A stretch of DNA of 64,000 nt from Enterobacter cloacae complex sp. ECNIH7 (GTDB lineage: Bacteria; Pseudomonadota; Gammaproteobacteria; Enterobacterales; Enterobacteriaceae). This document shows positions 28,549-38,245 of this stretch, piece by piece (within the stretch, counting starts at the first letter, position 1; each line of letters begins with the position of its first letter). Both the position numbers and the translations under genes were made by a program. The stretch lies in the NCBI RefSeq assembly GCF_002208095.1, contig NZ_CP017990.1, forward strand, positions 2,232,001 to 2,296,000, given 5' to 3'. The notes beneath the pieces are model-generated. The model was not told the origin of the DNA, ran no database searches, and saw only the letters and a list, made by a program, of their open reading frames with translations.

Positions 28549-29685
28549 TTAGCTGTCGCTATGAATATTCAGCGCCCGGCGCGTGCGTCCGGAGCTCAGG
28601 TACTCGGCAATATAGTCCTGCGAAATCTCGCCGTTGTAACGACCGTCCTCATCCACGATCGGCATCCAGCTGGTATTACTCTCATACAGACGTGAAAGCA
28701 CCACGCGCAGGTTGTCTTCCGCTTTGCCGGTCATGCGGAACGGATGCAGGATGTCGGCGCAGGTACCGCTCGCGTTACGCGCTTCGCGACGCTTCACAAA
28801 GCCCAGCGGCTTGCCGTGCTCGTCGACCACCGTCACGGCACGAATGTCGTTATCATCCATGGTCGCAAAGGCTTCGGGAAGCGGAGTAGAGCCCCGCACC
28901 GTAATGGTCGGCTGCTGGTCGGTGACGTCGCCCGCCGATACCAGCAGCAGACGCTTCAGCGTCCGGTCCTGACCGACAAACGAGCCGACAAACTCATTCG
29001 CCGGTTTCGCCAGCAGTTCATCCGGGCTGGCGCACTGCACGATTTTCCCCTGACGGAACACCGCAATACGGTCGCCGAGCTTCAGGGCTTCGTCGATATC
29101 GTGGCTCACCAGCATGACGGTTTTTTTCAGCTTGCGCTGCATCTCCAGGAACTGGTTCTGGATCACCTCGCGGTTGATCGGGTCCACCGCGCCGAAGGGT
29201 TCATCCATCAGCAGCACCGGAGGATCAGCAGCCAGGGCGCGGATCACGCCGATACGCTGCTGCTGGCCGCCGGACATCTCGCGCGGGTAGCGGTTGAGGA
29301 ACTTCGCCACCATATCCATCAGCTCTTCGGCGCGGGTTTTGCAGAGCGCTTTATCCCAGCCCAGCATGCGCGGCACGACGGTGATGTTCTCTTCGATGGT
29401 CATGTTCGGGAACAGGCCAATCTGCTGGATCACGTAGCCGATGTTGCGGCGCAGGGTGACGGTGTCCATCCCGCTGGTGTCTTCACCGTTGATCAGGATC
29501 GTCCCGCTGCTTGGGGTAATGAGGCGGTTAATCATCTTCAGGGTGGTGGTCTTTCCGCAGCCGGACGGGCCGAGCAGGACGCACATTTCCCCTTCGGGCA
29601 CGGTCAGGTTAACGTTGTCGACGGCCTTAAAGGTCTGTCCGTGCTTCTGTGAAAATTGTTTGGTGAGGTTTTCCAGTTTTATCAT
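28549..29685 (-). CDS. osmV: osmoprotectant ABC transporter ATPase OsmV
   Basis: The 378-aa protein has Walker A GPSGCGKTT, signature MSGGQQQRIG, Walker B VLLMDEPFGAVDP and C-terminal CBS domains, as in glycine-betaine/carnitine/choline importers (OpuCA, ProV, YehX). The gene set and placement near clcB and the ynfE region match Salmonella osmU. Start ATG overlaps the osmW stop as TAATG; the upstream extension is not needed. CBS domains probably sense ionic strength. Confidence 0.88.
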   Translation of the reverse strand: MIKLENLTKQFSQKHGQTFKAVDNVNLTVPEGEMCVLLGPSGCGKTTTLKMINRLITPSSGTILINGEDTSGMDTVTLRRNIGYVIQQIGLFPNMTIEENITVVPRMLGWDKALCKTRAEELMDMVAKFLNRYPREMSGGQQQRIGVIRALAADPPVLLMDEPFGAVDPINREVIQNQFLEMQRKLKKTVMLVSHDIDEALKLGDRIAVFRQGKIVQCASPDELLAKPANEFVGSFVGQDRTLKRLLLVSAGDVTDQQPTITVRGSTPLPEAFATMDDNDIRAVTVVDEHGKPLGFVKRREARNASGTCADILHPFRMTGKAEDNLRVVLSRLYESNTSWMPIVDEDGRYNGEISQDYIAEYLSSGRTRRALNIHSDS

Positions 29686-30332
29686 TATCGAATCCCCTTT
29701 GGAGTCAGAACCACCTGCAGACGATGCAGCAGCCAGTCGAGCACAATCGCTAAAAGACAAATCATCAGCGCGCCCGCAATCAACATGCGAATATCGCTTC
29801 CGCCAATGCCGTTGAGCAGCAGCAGGCCCAGTCCGCCCGCGCCGATCACCGCGGCAATCGCCATCACGCCGATATTCATCACCACGGCGGTGCGGATGCC
29901 GCCGAAAATCACCGGCAGTGCCATCGGGATCTCAACCCAGCGCAGCCGCTGCCAGAAGGTCATGCCGATACCGCGTCCGGCTTCGCGCAGGCCCGGCGGC
30001 AGGCTGTCGAGCGCCGTATGGGTGTTACGCACAATCGGCAGCAGCGAGTAGAGAAACACCGCCGTAATCGCGGGCAGGGCGCCAATTCCCTGACCGATCA
30101 GCGAAAACAGCGGGATCATCAGCCCAAACAGGGCAATGGACGGAATGGTCAGCACGATAGTGGCTATCCCCAGCACCGGCGTCGCCAGCCACCTGTGGCG
30201 GACAATCAGAATCCCCAGCGGTACGCCGATGATGATGGCTAAACCTACGGCCAGCGCCACCAGCCACAGGTGCTGAAGGGTGAGGGTTAAGAGGTAATCC
30301 CAGTTGTCCAGAATGTAGTGAATCGTCTCCAT
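29685..30332 (-). CDS. osmW: osmoprotectant ABC permease OsmW
   Basis: The 215-aa permease has about five TM segments and the binding-protein-dependent EAA loop (LREAGRGIGMTFWQRLRWVEIPMALP). It pairs with OsmY to form the channel of OsmU. It is coupled to osmV by a 1-bp overlap and starts 8 bp after the osmX stop. Confidence 0.88.
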   Translation of the reverse strand: METIHYILDNWDYLLTLTLQHLWLVALAVGLAIIIGVPLGILIVRHRWLATPVLGIATIVLTIPSIALFGLMIPLFSLIGQGIGALPAITAVFLYSLLPIVRNTHTALDSLPPGLREAGRGIGMTFWQRLRWVEIPMALPVIFGGIRTAVVMNIGVMAIAAVIGAGGLGLLLLNGIGGSDIRMLIAGALMICLLAIVLDWLLHRLQVVLTPKGIR

Positions 30333-30340
30333 AGCGCCTC

Positions 30341-31240
30341 CTACAGCAGCTGTTTGCTACGCAGGAAATCGCGGGCGACCTGCTGCGGTGACTGATGGTC
30401 GATATCCACCTTCTTGTTCAGCTCGGTGATAACGTCGTTGTTGAGCTGCGACGAGAGGGTGTTGAGCGCCTCTTCCAGCCCGGGGTTGGCCTCCAGCGTG
30501 TCCTTACGCACCACCGGCGTCACCGCGTAGCTCGGGAAGAAGCCTTTATCGTCTTCCAGCACCTTGAGGTCGAAGCCTTTCACGCGCCCGTCGGTGGTGT
30601 AAATCAGACCGGCGTCGACGAAGCCGTCGCGCACCGCGTTATAGACCAGACCGGGGTCCATCTGACGGATTTGCGGGCGGTCCAGATCCATCCTGTAGGC
30701 CGCCTGAAGCGGCTTCATGCCGTCGCTGCGTCCGGCAAATTCCAGGTCCAGGCCAAGTAGCCAGTTTTTGTCCGGGTTGGTTTTACGGATCTGCTCAATC
30801 TTCGCCACCATCTCCGACATGGTGTTGATGTGTTCCGCCTCGGCGCGCTTGCGCTGCATGGCGAAAGCGTAGGTGTTGTTCATGTCGGCGGGCTTGAGCC
30901 AGACCAGACCGTGCTTTGCGTCCAGGCGTTTCACCGTCTCGTAAGACTCCTGCGGCGACATGCGCTTGTTGATATGGTTAAAGATGATCAAGGACGTGCC
31001 GGTGTACTCCCAGGTCATGTCAATCTGCTTGTTGATCATCGCGTTGCGGGAGATCACCGTGGCGATATTGGTTTGCGGCTGGACCTGGAAACCTTTTTTC
31101 TGCAGGTACTGCACGGTCATCGCCGAGAGAATGTGCTGCTCGGTAAAGCTCTTGGTCGCCAGAATCAGCGGGGCCGCCATCGCCTGGCCGGTGAACAGCA
31201 CCGCGGCACACAGCGCCGTCAGGCCGGAAAACAGTCTCAT
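30341..31240 (-). CDS. osmX: osmoprotectant substrate-binding protein OsmX
   Basis: The 299-aa periplasmic protein has a signal peptide ending AMA and an OpuAC/ProX-type binding fold ([36 protein letters not shown]). It captures glycine betaine or related solutes for the OsmV/W/Y importer. Confidence 0.88.
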   Translation of the reverse strand: MRLFSGLTALCAAVLFTGQAMAAPLILATKSFTEQHILSAMTVQYLQKKGFQVQPQTNIATVISRNAMINKQIDMTWEYTGTSLIIFNHINKRMSPQESYETVKRLDAKHGLVWLKPADMNNTYAFAMQRKRAEAEHINTMSEMVAKIEQIRKTNPDKNWLLGLDLEFAGRSDGMKPLQAAYRMDLDRPQIRQMDPGLVYNAVRDGFVDAGLIYTTDGRVKGFDLKVLEDDKGFFPSYAVTPVVRKDTLEANPGLEEALNTLSSQLNNDVITELNKKVDIDHQSPQQVARDFLRSKQLL

Positions 31241-31258
31241 AAAAGCTCCTTGTTATTG

Positions 31259-31969
31259 TTATCGAGCGAGATGGGGACTCATCGCGCGACCCAGCGCCGC
31301 CAGCAGGGTATCGAGGATCAGGGCGAACAGGGCGGTGGCCGCCGCGCCGAGGATCAGGGTCGGGAAATCGTTCAGGTAAATGCCGGGGAAAATCAGTTCG
31401 CCGTAGCTGCTGGCACCGATCAGGAACGCCAGCGGTGCGGTACCGACGTTTATGGCGGTGGCGATGCGGATCCCCGAGAGCATCACCGGCCAGGCGGCAG
31501 GCAGCTCTACCTGGCGCAGACGCTGCCATTTGGTCATCCCGATGCCGTTTGCCGCTTCCAGCAGCGACGACGGGACCGAGCACAGCCCGGCGTAGGTATT
31601 GCGCACGATCGGCAGCAGCGAGGCGAGGAACAGGGCGATGATGGCGGGCGTATCGCCAATGCCAATCACCACCATCGCCAGCGCCAGCACGGCCAGCGGC
31701 GGCAGCGTGTTGCCGACGTTGAAGATTTGCATCACATATTCGGCGATACCCCGCGCGGCCGGGCGGCTCAGCAGAATACCGGCTGGAATACCCACCAGCA
31801 GGGCAAAAAACATCGATGAGAAAACCAGAATCATGTGCTGTTGCCCGAGATAAACCAGGTCAACCTGGCGCGCCTTAATCGTCTCCATCCCGATACCCCA
31901 GACGAGGAGGGCGAGGACCACGATAATGGCGCCGACAAACAGCAGCGAACGTTTGAGTAATGGGTGCAT
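31259..31969 (-). CDS. osmY: osmoprotectant ABC permease OsmY (OsmU system)
   Basis: The protein of about 236 aa is the second OsmU permease, with the EAA loop LEAANGIGMTKWQRLRQVELPAAWP and an extra N-terminal TM. I prefer 31969 as start because GGGAGA lies upstream of it. First gene of the osmU operon; not to be confused with the unrelated periplasmic OsmY of E. coli. Confidence 0.85.
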   Translation of the reverse strand: MHPLLKRSLLFVGAIIVVLALLVWGIGMETIKARQVDLVYLGQQHMILVFSSMFFALLVGIPAGILLSRPAARGIAEYVMQIFNVGNTLPPLAVLALAMVVIGIGDTPAIIALFLASLLPIVRNTYAGLCSVPSSLLEAANGIGMTKWQRLRQVELPAAWPVMLSGIRIATAINVGTAPLAFLIGASSYGELIFPGIYLNDFPTLILGAAATALFALILDTLLAALGRAMSPHLAR

Positions 31970-32129
31970 TGCGGTGTGTCTCCCTGTGCGCATGCGTTAT
32001 AGCAACCACCGGTTGCCTGTTGTTATGCCATGTTTCGGCAGGGGTAATTGACCTATAGCAAGCGTTTGGGAAGGGTTCCAGCGAAGGGGTAAAATCAGTA
32101 ACCCTATGAAACTAGTGGCAACATCAGTT

Positions 32130-32211
32130 CAGGCCTTATGGCATAAGGCCTGATTGTGGGTCGGGCAGAATAGTCCTAAAGCGAATTTTTAGATGTGACA
32201 GTGTCACATCT
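32130..32211. other. two palindromes in the osmU upstream region
   Basis: AGGCCTTAT and ATAAGGCCT pair around 3 bp at 32131-32151. AGATGTGAC and GTCACATCT pair around 3 bp at 32191-32211. Neither has a T-run in the direction of a neighbouring gene end. They may be operators of osmU or a processed repeat. The second contains TGTGA and TCACA separated by 5 bp, one less than a CRP site. Confidence 0.4.
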
Positions 32212-32245
32212 AAAAGGCTCATACGCCGAATATCGGACATTCATT

Positions 32246-32983
32246 TCAGAGAGAGGCACGAACCCGTCGAACCCGCGTCGAGACGGTGATAATTGAAACG
32301 ATAGCGACCACGGCGAGCATCAACCCGAGCGCCAGCATGGCGTTAAACCCGATCCATCTGAACAGCAGCAGCCCCGCAATACCGCCAGTAATGAACGAGA
32401 ACAGGGTGGTTAAGTGGGTTTTTAGCTGGCTTTTTTGCGCCGCCGTATCTTTGGAGTAATCCCTGCGCAGCATCGCCACCATTACCGAGGCCAGGGAGAT
32501 CCCGGCGTCCGTCAGCGTGCCGGTAATGTGCGTCGATCTTACCCGTCCGCCGGAAAGCTGCGTGGAGGTAGAATTATGAATGCCCATCAGAAAGCAGAGA
32601 AAAAGAATTATCTCGCGGTTGCTGGTGAGGGCATGAAAATACATTTCGTAGAAAGAGACGCCGGTCAGTAATATCCCCTCGACAAACAGGATCTGGCAAA
32701 AAACCAGCCTGACGTTATGGATAATCCCCCATATCACGATCGCGCGCGCAATAATGGCGCCTGCGACAAAAGAGAGAATAATCGAGCCGAAGAAAATAAT
32801 ATCGCTCAGGTCGGTGGAAGAAACTTCGCTGGATAACTGTGAGGTGTTGCCGGTCATGTGTGAGGGGAAAAAACCAAATGCCCCGAGGGCGATGGCGTTT
32901 AGTAAACCTGCCGAGGTCGCCAGCCAGAGAGCAAGCCGGCGATCCTCCTTATGCGTTCGTTCTTTCTTGAGCCTAATCAGCAA
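32246..32983 (-). CDS. DUF1275 (YoaK) family membrane protein
   Basis: The protein of about 245 aa has five to six TM helices and the DUF1275 signature FPSHMTGNTSQL near residue 50. I place the start at the TTG at 32983, which has GGAGG 5 bp upstream; the longer ATG frame lacks a ribosome site. Function of the family is unknown. Confidence 0.75.
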   Translation of the reverse strand: MLIRLKKERTHKEDRRLALWLATSAGLLNAIALGAFGFFPSHMTGNTSQLSSEVSSTDLSDIIFFGSIILSFVAGAIIARAIVIWGIIHNVRLVFCQILFVEGILLTGVSFYEMYFHALTSNREIILFLCFLMGIHNSTSTQLSGGRVRSTHITGTLTDAGISLASVMVAMLRRDYSKDTAAQKSQLKTHLTTLFSFITGGIAGLLLFRWIGFNAMLALGLMLAVVAIVSIITVSTRVRRVRASL

Positions 32984-33136
32984 GAATACCTCCAGATTGA
33001 GCTTTGCATGAATATTCAGGCTAGCAAAGCGGCGCAACGGGCTGTCCAGGATATGGCTTAATTATTATTCCCTCTGACGACTTTCAGGGTTAAGTAATTA
33101 AATAAAATATCCTTGCTCAACATGGGGGCGTAAATT

Positions 33137-33760
33137 TTAAATCATGCCGTTATTGCCGTGACGCAAAAAAGCCGGGCGCTGGTTAAGACGTTCAAACCAG
33201 GCCTCAATCGCGGGCACGTCGGGCTTATCAAACGGCGTCATCTTCCAGCGATTCACCGACAGCCCAAGCACGACATCCGCAAGGGTAAACGTCTCGCCCG
33301 CCGCAAATGCGCCGGTGCGCTGCAGCTGGTTTTCCAGAATGGTGATGCAGTGGTTCCACTCCTTGATTCCTGCCGCAATGCGCTCAGGGTCGTTAAAGTC
33401 CGGGTTTTTACGCCCCAGCGCCGGGAAGACATAGCGCCAGGCGTTGTTAAATTCAGTGGCCTGCCAGTCCATCCAGCGCTCAACGTTGGCGCAGGCCTGC
33501 GGTTCTTGGGGCAGCAGATCGTGACGTTCGGCCTTGCGCGCCAGATAACGGCAGATGGAATTGGACTCCCACAGCACGAAATCGCCATCAATCAGCACCG
33601 GCACCATGGCGTTAGGGTTGAGGGCGCGAAAGGCATCTGTTTCCGTCGAGGCAAAACCGCTGCCGTAATCTTCCTGCCGGTAGGCGATGCCCGCTTCTTC
33701 GCAGGTCCAGAGCACTTTACGAACGTTGATGGAGGTGGTTTTACCGAGGATGCCGATCAT
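33137..33760 (-). CDS. glutathione S-transferase family protein
   Basis: The 207-aa protein has an N-terminal thioredoxin-like GST domain (GKTTSINVRKVLWTCEEAGI; NPNAMVPVLIDGDFVLWESNSICRYLA) and a helical C-terminal domain. It conjugates or reduces small electrophiles with glutathione. Start at 33760 follows AAGGA; upstream in-frame codons lie in the promoter region. Confidence 0.88.
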   Translation of the reverse strand: MIGILGKTTSINVRKVLWTCEEAGIAYRQEDYGSGFASTETDAFRALNPNAMVPVLIDGDFVLWESNSICRYLARKAERHDLLPQEPQACANVERWMDWQATEFNNAWRYVFPALGRKNPDFNDPERIAAGIKEWNHCITILENQLQRTGAFAAGETFTLADVVLGLSVNRWKMTPFDKPDVPAIEAWFERLNQRPAFLRHGNNGMI

Positions 33761-33954
33761 TGCGCAGGTGTCCTTTAGAAGAATGAGTTGTTTAGAAACA
33801 ATACACCAGTTATACGGTTGAGGTTGGGGCAAAATTTGGTGGGGCGCGCTCTGTCTGGCCCCGGTAAACTTTTCTGGAAGGCGCTTCGCAAACCGCAAAG
33901 TAACCTTATGAAATTCAGCGTTATGCCTTTTCCTCTACGGGGTGCGGTCGTAAA

Positions 33955-34383
33955 GTGCCTGCGTTGCGGCACATACGCCTGCAACTTATCTCCCGACCGC
34001 TTCCGGCCAATGCCGCTCTGTTTGTCGTCGCCGACAGCTGCGCCGCGCTGGTGAGCGTACTGGTCGAAACCGATGATGTCGCAAGCCGTGCAGCGCTGTG
34101 CGAACGTCTCCTGCAGACCCTGCGCAGGCTGCGTGAACTCTGTGATGTCGATCTTCCTCCATACCTGATTGAACAGTTGATCATGGGTGAGAAAATCAAC
34201 TCCTGCGTGCCGGACTGCTGGCAGGACACCTTAACGCAGGTGGACTACGTTCTGGCGCTGACGCAGGTGGTGATGGGTGGAACGCTACTCGCTCACGTAG
34301 CGAAAGAGCTGACGAGCCTGCTGCACGATATGGTGTGGCTGCTGGCTGAGTTTGTGAAGGAGCCGCGCATCACTACACATTAA
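33955..34383 (+). CDS. hypothetical protein
   Basis: A 142-codon frame begins at a GTG. The product is helical and Leu/Val-rich, with no motif I can name (CERLLQTLRRLRELCDVD; HVAKELTSLLHDMVWLLAEF). The length and codon use look coding, but there is no clear ribosome site and no in-frame ATG upstream. Its role and even its start are uncertain. Confidence 0.45.
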   Translation: MPALRHIRLQLISRPLPANAALFVVADSCAALVSVLVETDDVASRAALCERLLQTLRRLRELCDVDLPPYLIEQLIMGEKINSCVPDCWQDTLTQVDYVLALTQVVMGGTLLAHVAKELTSLLHDMVWLLAEFVKEPRITTH

Positions 34384-34427
34384 GGGCGCAGGCGTGGAGG
34401 GGCGGCAGCGCCCCTTTATAACCGTGA

Positions 34428-34838
34428 TTAACGCGATCGGTTCCCGGTATCCAGAAGCGACGTACCGTAGGAGTTGTCGATGGTGCAAAGCCAGCGACCG
34501 TCGCTTTCCTGTCGAAAAACATAGGTCGCGCGGCGCGACATTTTTGTTATTCCACACTGACCATCAGGAAAACGCAGAACGGTTTCCATGATAACGAGGG
34601 CATTGCCGCCACCTTCGATCACCTGCATCTCTCCTTGTTCCACAATCAATTGGTCCTGGAAATAATCAGAAATGGCAATGAACGCGCTGCGAATATTTTC
34701 TTTTCCGTTAACCGTCATGCCGGGCTTGACCACCAGAGCCGCGTCGTCGGCGTAGTACTCCATCAGGGCGTCATAGTTTTTGGTGGTGATGGCGCGATCG
34801 CAGGATTCAATGACCTGGCGTAGTGGATGTGGAGTCAT
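34428..34838 (-). CDS. SnoaL/NTF2-like domain protein
   Basis: The 136-aa protein has the cone-shaped NTF2-like fold seen in SgcJ/EcaC and DUF4440 proteins: VIESCDRAITTKNYDALMEYYADDAALV and GRWLCTIDNSYG. GAGG 10 bp upstream supports the second ATG (34838). It may bind a small hydrophobic ligand; function unknown. Confidence 0.75.
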   Translation of the reverse strand: MTPHPLRQVIESCDRAITTKNYDALMEYYADDAALVVKPGMTVNGKENIRSAFIAISDYFQDQLIVEQGEMQVIEGGGNALVIMETVLRFPDGQCGITKMSRRATYVFRQESDGRWLCTIDNSYGTSLLDTGNRSR

Positions 34839-34982
34839 GCGCATTTCCTCTTTAGGTGATGAACATGTACTACCATCACATCCTGGCGAGTTTGTATAGC
34901 TACCTACAGTAGGGCAATGCTCGGTTCCTTTCTGCACAGACACAAGGGCCCCCGGTCATCAACAAGGGGCCTTGGATTTGGT

Positions 34983-36446
34983 TTATTTCACCGTTTCAAT
35001 TTTCGGTGGCTGCCAGGTGCCATCCAGAATAGGTTGTTCACCCCAGTAAGCTCGAATATAGAGTGACAGGTTTCCTTCGGGGGCGGGGAGCCAGTTATTA
35101 ACCTTATCGTCAGAAGGGCGGGTTTTGCTGACATAGAGCGTTAGCGAGCCATCCTCGTTGTACTTCAGATTTTTATTTTTCGTCCCAAGTGAAAAACGAT
35201 TCAGTTCATTTGGGCTAAACAGATGCTTGCTGTTGTAGAGCGTAAGTGACCAGAATCCTTTTACAGGAGGAAGCTCACCTTTGGCGAACGTAATCGTGTA
35301 GTCATGGTCGCCAGATAACTGCCCACCAGCGGCATCATTGTCGGTGTAAAAATATTGGGTTTCGTTCTGTTTGTTATCGAACATATTCGATTTAGAAGTG
35401 CCTGTGCGGTTGTAATAATCGACACCGAACTCGGCGTTATTTTTAGAACGGTTCCAGCCATTACCGGCGGGCACCCCGTTATTTTTCCATTTAAAGAAGT
35501 CTGCAATTACCGTTTTATCCGTCTCAATCGCCGCTTCATCCATCCATTTGCGAACGTCAGGGTTTTTCTTCCCGGCTTCGACCAGGTGGCGGTACTGAGC
35601 GTACATTGCCTCTTCACCAGGCAGAGGTGGCACTTTATCCAGCACATTTGCAAACTGGTCAAAGAACTTCTCTGGCACCACCCAGCGCGTCTCGCCCGCG
35701 CTGGCATCAGGTTTATCACCAATGGCCGGAATTTTTGAATATTCAAAGGATTTCATTTTTCGGTCAAACTGGCTTAGCGGGTAGGTCATGATTTCCTTAA
35801 TTGGAGCCTGAATGGCTTTGCGGTCTTCCGGCGTATCATCCATCTGTACGCGTGGAATAACGTTAGCCATTTCTGTTGAGGAACGAATGACCCCTTCAAT
35901 ACCCTTCGGCGTTTCGCCTTTCCAGTTCGGCCCGACTAATAAATAGAATCCTGGCTTCGTGCCGTAAGGCTTACCGACATTACCAATCTGGTTCGTGCGG
36001 GCATCATAGATAGCATAAACCCAGAAACGCTCGCCAAAATCCGGTACCTGGATGACTATGGGCTCTTTATCTAACTCGAAGAAGCCCAGGCCATATGCAA
36101 CATCCTGATTGGGGCAGGTAACGAAGGTTTCTTCAGGCTTAATGTAGTCTGTCAGCATGCTGAGTTGACCCATTGGCGCGACGGGGACCATTCCACCATT
36201 AAGCGCGGGATAGGGCGCTTTGGCGATAGTTTCCCGACGGTTGAACTGGTTCACCATTGGCCAGCCCCAGATGTAGGCCTGCTGTGCAATTGCTTTAACA
36301 TAACTTTCAGGCATCGTTACATCAGCAGATGGTTGAGTTAGCTGATCAAACTTGGTTGGATGTGGGATGGTCAACGGTGCACTTTGTGCATGTACGCCTG
36401 CGCTAAGTGTCAGCGCAACAAAGAGAGGGAGGTAACGTTTATTCAT
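34983..36446 (-). CDS. DUF1254/DUF1214 exported protein (downstream copy)
   Basis: The protein of about 487 aa begins with a signal peptide ending GVHA. It contains a DUF1254 domain (WGWPMVNQFNRR; TPNQDVAYGLGFFELDKEP variant) and a C-terminal DUF1214 domain (GFWSLTLYNSKHLFSPN). Such proteins are periplasmic and of unknown biochemical role. It follows a second DUF1254 gene by 12 bp, so the two form an operon. Confidence 0.82.
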   Translation of the reverse strand: MNKRYLPLFVALTLSAGVHAQSAPLTIPHPTKFDQLTQPSADVTMPESYVKAIAQQAYIWGWPMVNQFNRRETIAKAPYPALNGGMVPVAPMGQLSMLTDYIKPEETFVTCPNQDVAYGLGFFELDKEPIVIQVPDFGERFWVYAIYDARTNQIGNVGKPYGTKPGFYLLVGPNWKGETPKGIEGVIRSSTEMANVIPRVQMDDTPEDRKAIQAPIKEIMTYPLSQFDRKMKSFEYSKIPAIGDKPDASAGETRWVVPEKFFDQFANVLDKVPPLPGEEAMYAQYRHLVEAGKKNPDVRKWMDEAAIETDKTVIADFFKWKNNGVPAGNGWNRSKNNAEFGVDYYNRTGTSKSNMFDNKQNETQYFYTDNDAAGGQLSGDHDYTITFAKGELPPVKGFWSLTLYNSKHLFSPNELNRFSLGTKNKNLKYNEDGSLTLYVSKTRPSDDKVNNWLPAPEGNLSLYIRAYWGEQPILDGTWQPPKIETVK

Positions 36447-36458
36447 ATTTTCTCTCAA

Positions 36459-37937
36459 TTATTTGTTGGTCTGAACCAGATCGTCAGGTACCCAAGTCTG
36501 ATCGTAGAAACCGTCTTCTGTACCATACAGGCGAAGGGCAACGAGGAAATTACGGTCAGGAACGGTTTTAATAAACGCACTGTCCTCTACGCCGTCAGGT
36601 TTGTTTGGGCCAAACCAGAGATCGATTGAGCCGTCATTGTTTTTCGGGATGTTGTAGTAACCATTGGTGGAAGGAAGTAACTGATCTGTTTCAGGCATAG
36701 TGCCATCGGTGATGTTGTAGGCCGTTACCGCCCAGAACAGCGCAGCTGGCGGATTTGGTGGCAGATGCAGTTTGTAGGTATTGCTGCCGTTCAGGAATTT
36801 ACCGGAATTGTCTTTGGTCGCGAAAGGATATTTCGACCCCGCCCCGGTGGTATGCATTACCATTGCGGCCGCGCTGGAATAGGCAATCTGGAAGAAGGCT
36901 GCACGTTGGTTAGCATCAAGCGTGCCGTATTGCATCCATTCTGCTGTTGCACCCGCCCATGAGGTTTCCCACTGCCTGTCTTTGTAGTAAAGCTGCCGCT
37001 GGTCATCACGTCCAACCTGTCGGCGAGCCAGAATCATGCGAGGCGCTGTGACGACCGCTTTGTTGAGCATTTCCTGCTGCTTCGCTGTCGGCGCGAAAGG
37101 TTTCCCTTTAACCATCCCGATACTTAACAATGCGCTTCGTGTCTCCTCCGGAATCGCCGTTAGAGGCTCGTAATCGACGAAGGCTTTGAGTTTCTGCCAG
37201 TAACTGGCGTCGGTGGGATACATCATATTGACGCGCTTGCCGCTGGCGTCCGGGAACTGCATCGGCTTGACCTCTTTCTCTACATCCCAGAGCGGATAAA
37301 TACGCGTCGTTTCGGCATTTTTTACCGCAGGAACCGGGTCAGGCTTACCGTCACCTTTTCCCATTATGGTCCTGAAGAACAAGAATACGTTATAAGTCGA
37401 TGATTTAAATGCGTAGTAACCCTGAGGCACCGGGCCTTCATAATCAGGCGGTAACAGCAAATATAAACCACCTCTGGCTCGGTCCGGGCCTATAGCACCT
37501 ACGTCGGTAATGGTTTTCTGAAAGAAATCGGTGAACATGCCGATGACGTTTGCCGGTGCTTTTATCACCAGTGGACCTGTTTCTTTCAGATCCAGGTAAC
37601 TCATGGAATAAATGACATCCCCGTTTGGCGTCGGCACGACGGCGCGGCTGTCCATGCGCTCTTTCCAGATCGGCAGGACATTATATCCTTTGCCAAACGC
37701 GGCCTCAGAGCCATCACGCAAACCGATGGTATTCAGAAGGGGCAAGGTTTGAATGTATGCCTGAATAGCATCCTGATAATACAGCTCGTCGCTGAGCGTC
37801 TGCGCCTCATCCGGTGCCAGCCAGTTGCCGTTGTTGAGTTGTTTCATCAACGGCGATAAAGGCGCATCGGCCGCGAATACCGGCTGAGAAAACGCCAATG
37901 CCAGTAATACAGCAGAGGTTATTACGTGAACTTTCAT
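36459..37937 (-). CDS. DUF1254/DUF1214 exported protein (upstream copy)
   Basis: The 492-aa protein has a signal peptide ending PVFA, a DUF1254 part (TPNGDVIYSMSYLDLKETGPLVI) and a DUF1214 part (FWAVTAYNITDGTMPETDQL). It is only distantly similar to its operon partner, so this is not a recent duplication. Divergent from the MscS-like gene. The 308-bp region between them is AT-rich and promoter-like, with nothing else recognisable. Confidence 0.82.
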   Translation of the reverse strand: MKVHVITSAVLLALAFSQPVFAADAPLSPLMKQLNNGNWLAPDEAQTLSDELYYQDAIQAYIQTLPLLNTIGLRDGSEAAFGKGYNVLPIWKERMDSRAVVPTPNGDVIYSMSYLDLKETGPLVIKAPANVIGMFTDFFQKTITDVGAIGPDRARGGLYLLLPPDYEGPVPQGYYAFKSSTYNVFLFFRTIMGKGDGKPDPVPAVKNAETTRIYPLWDVEKEVKPMQFPDASGKRVNMMYPTDASYWQKLKAFVDYEPLTAIPEETRSALLSIGMVKGKPFAPTAKQQEMLNKAVVTAPRMILARRQVGRDDQRQLYYKDRQWETSWAGATAEWMQYGTLDANQRAAFFQIAYSSAAAMVMHTTGAGSKYPFATKDNSGKFLNGSNTYKLHLPPNPPAALFWAVTAYNITDGTMPETDQLLPSTNGYYNIPKNNDGSIDLWFGPNKPDGVEDSAFIKTVPDRNFLVALRLYGTEDGFYDQTWVPDDLVQTNK

Positions 37938-38245
37938 GGCATATTCCTGAATTAATTAGCAGAAATGCCGGTTGTGAATGTCGTTAGTACTTAGAGGACA
38001 TTCACGTCTGGCACTGAAAATGTCGAATGCCATTTAAGGATAGTTAACGTTGCAAATTTGTAATCTTTAGATTTATTTATTAATAAATTTGCGAAATGAA
38101 AATTTTCTTCTTTCTGAATGAAAGAAGTGGTGCTTACAGGAATATTGCAGATCTGAACCGCTGGTCTATGCTCAGAAAATCGTGCGTCTGCCGCTCGGGT
38201 GGCAGAGTAAAAGAACTGATAATTTCACGCTACTCGGTGCCGGGT

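Noticed and set aside
32197-32211. TGTGA-N5-TCACA as a CRP site
   Set aside because: CRP sites need a 6-bp spacer; this one has 5 and is better seen as part of the longer palindrome.
38096-38245. N-terminal extension of the MscS-like protein
   Set aside because: It places a 50-residue basic stretch before an otherwise clear signal peptide and lacks a ribosome site.
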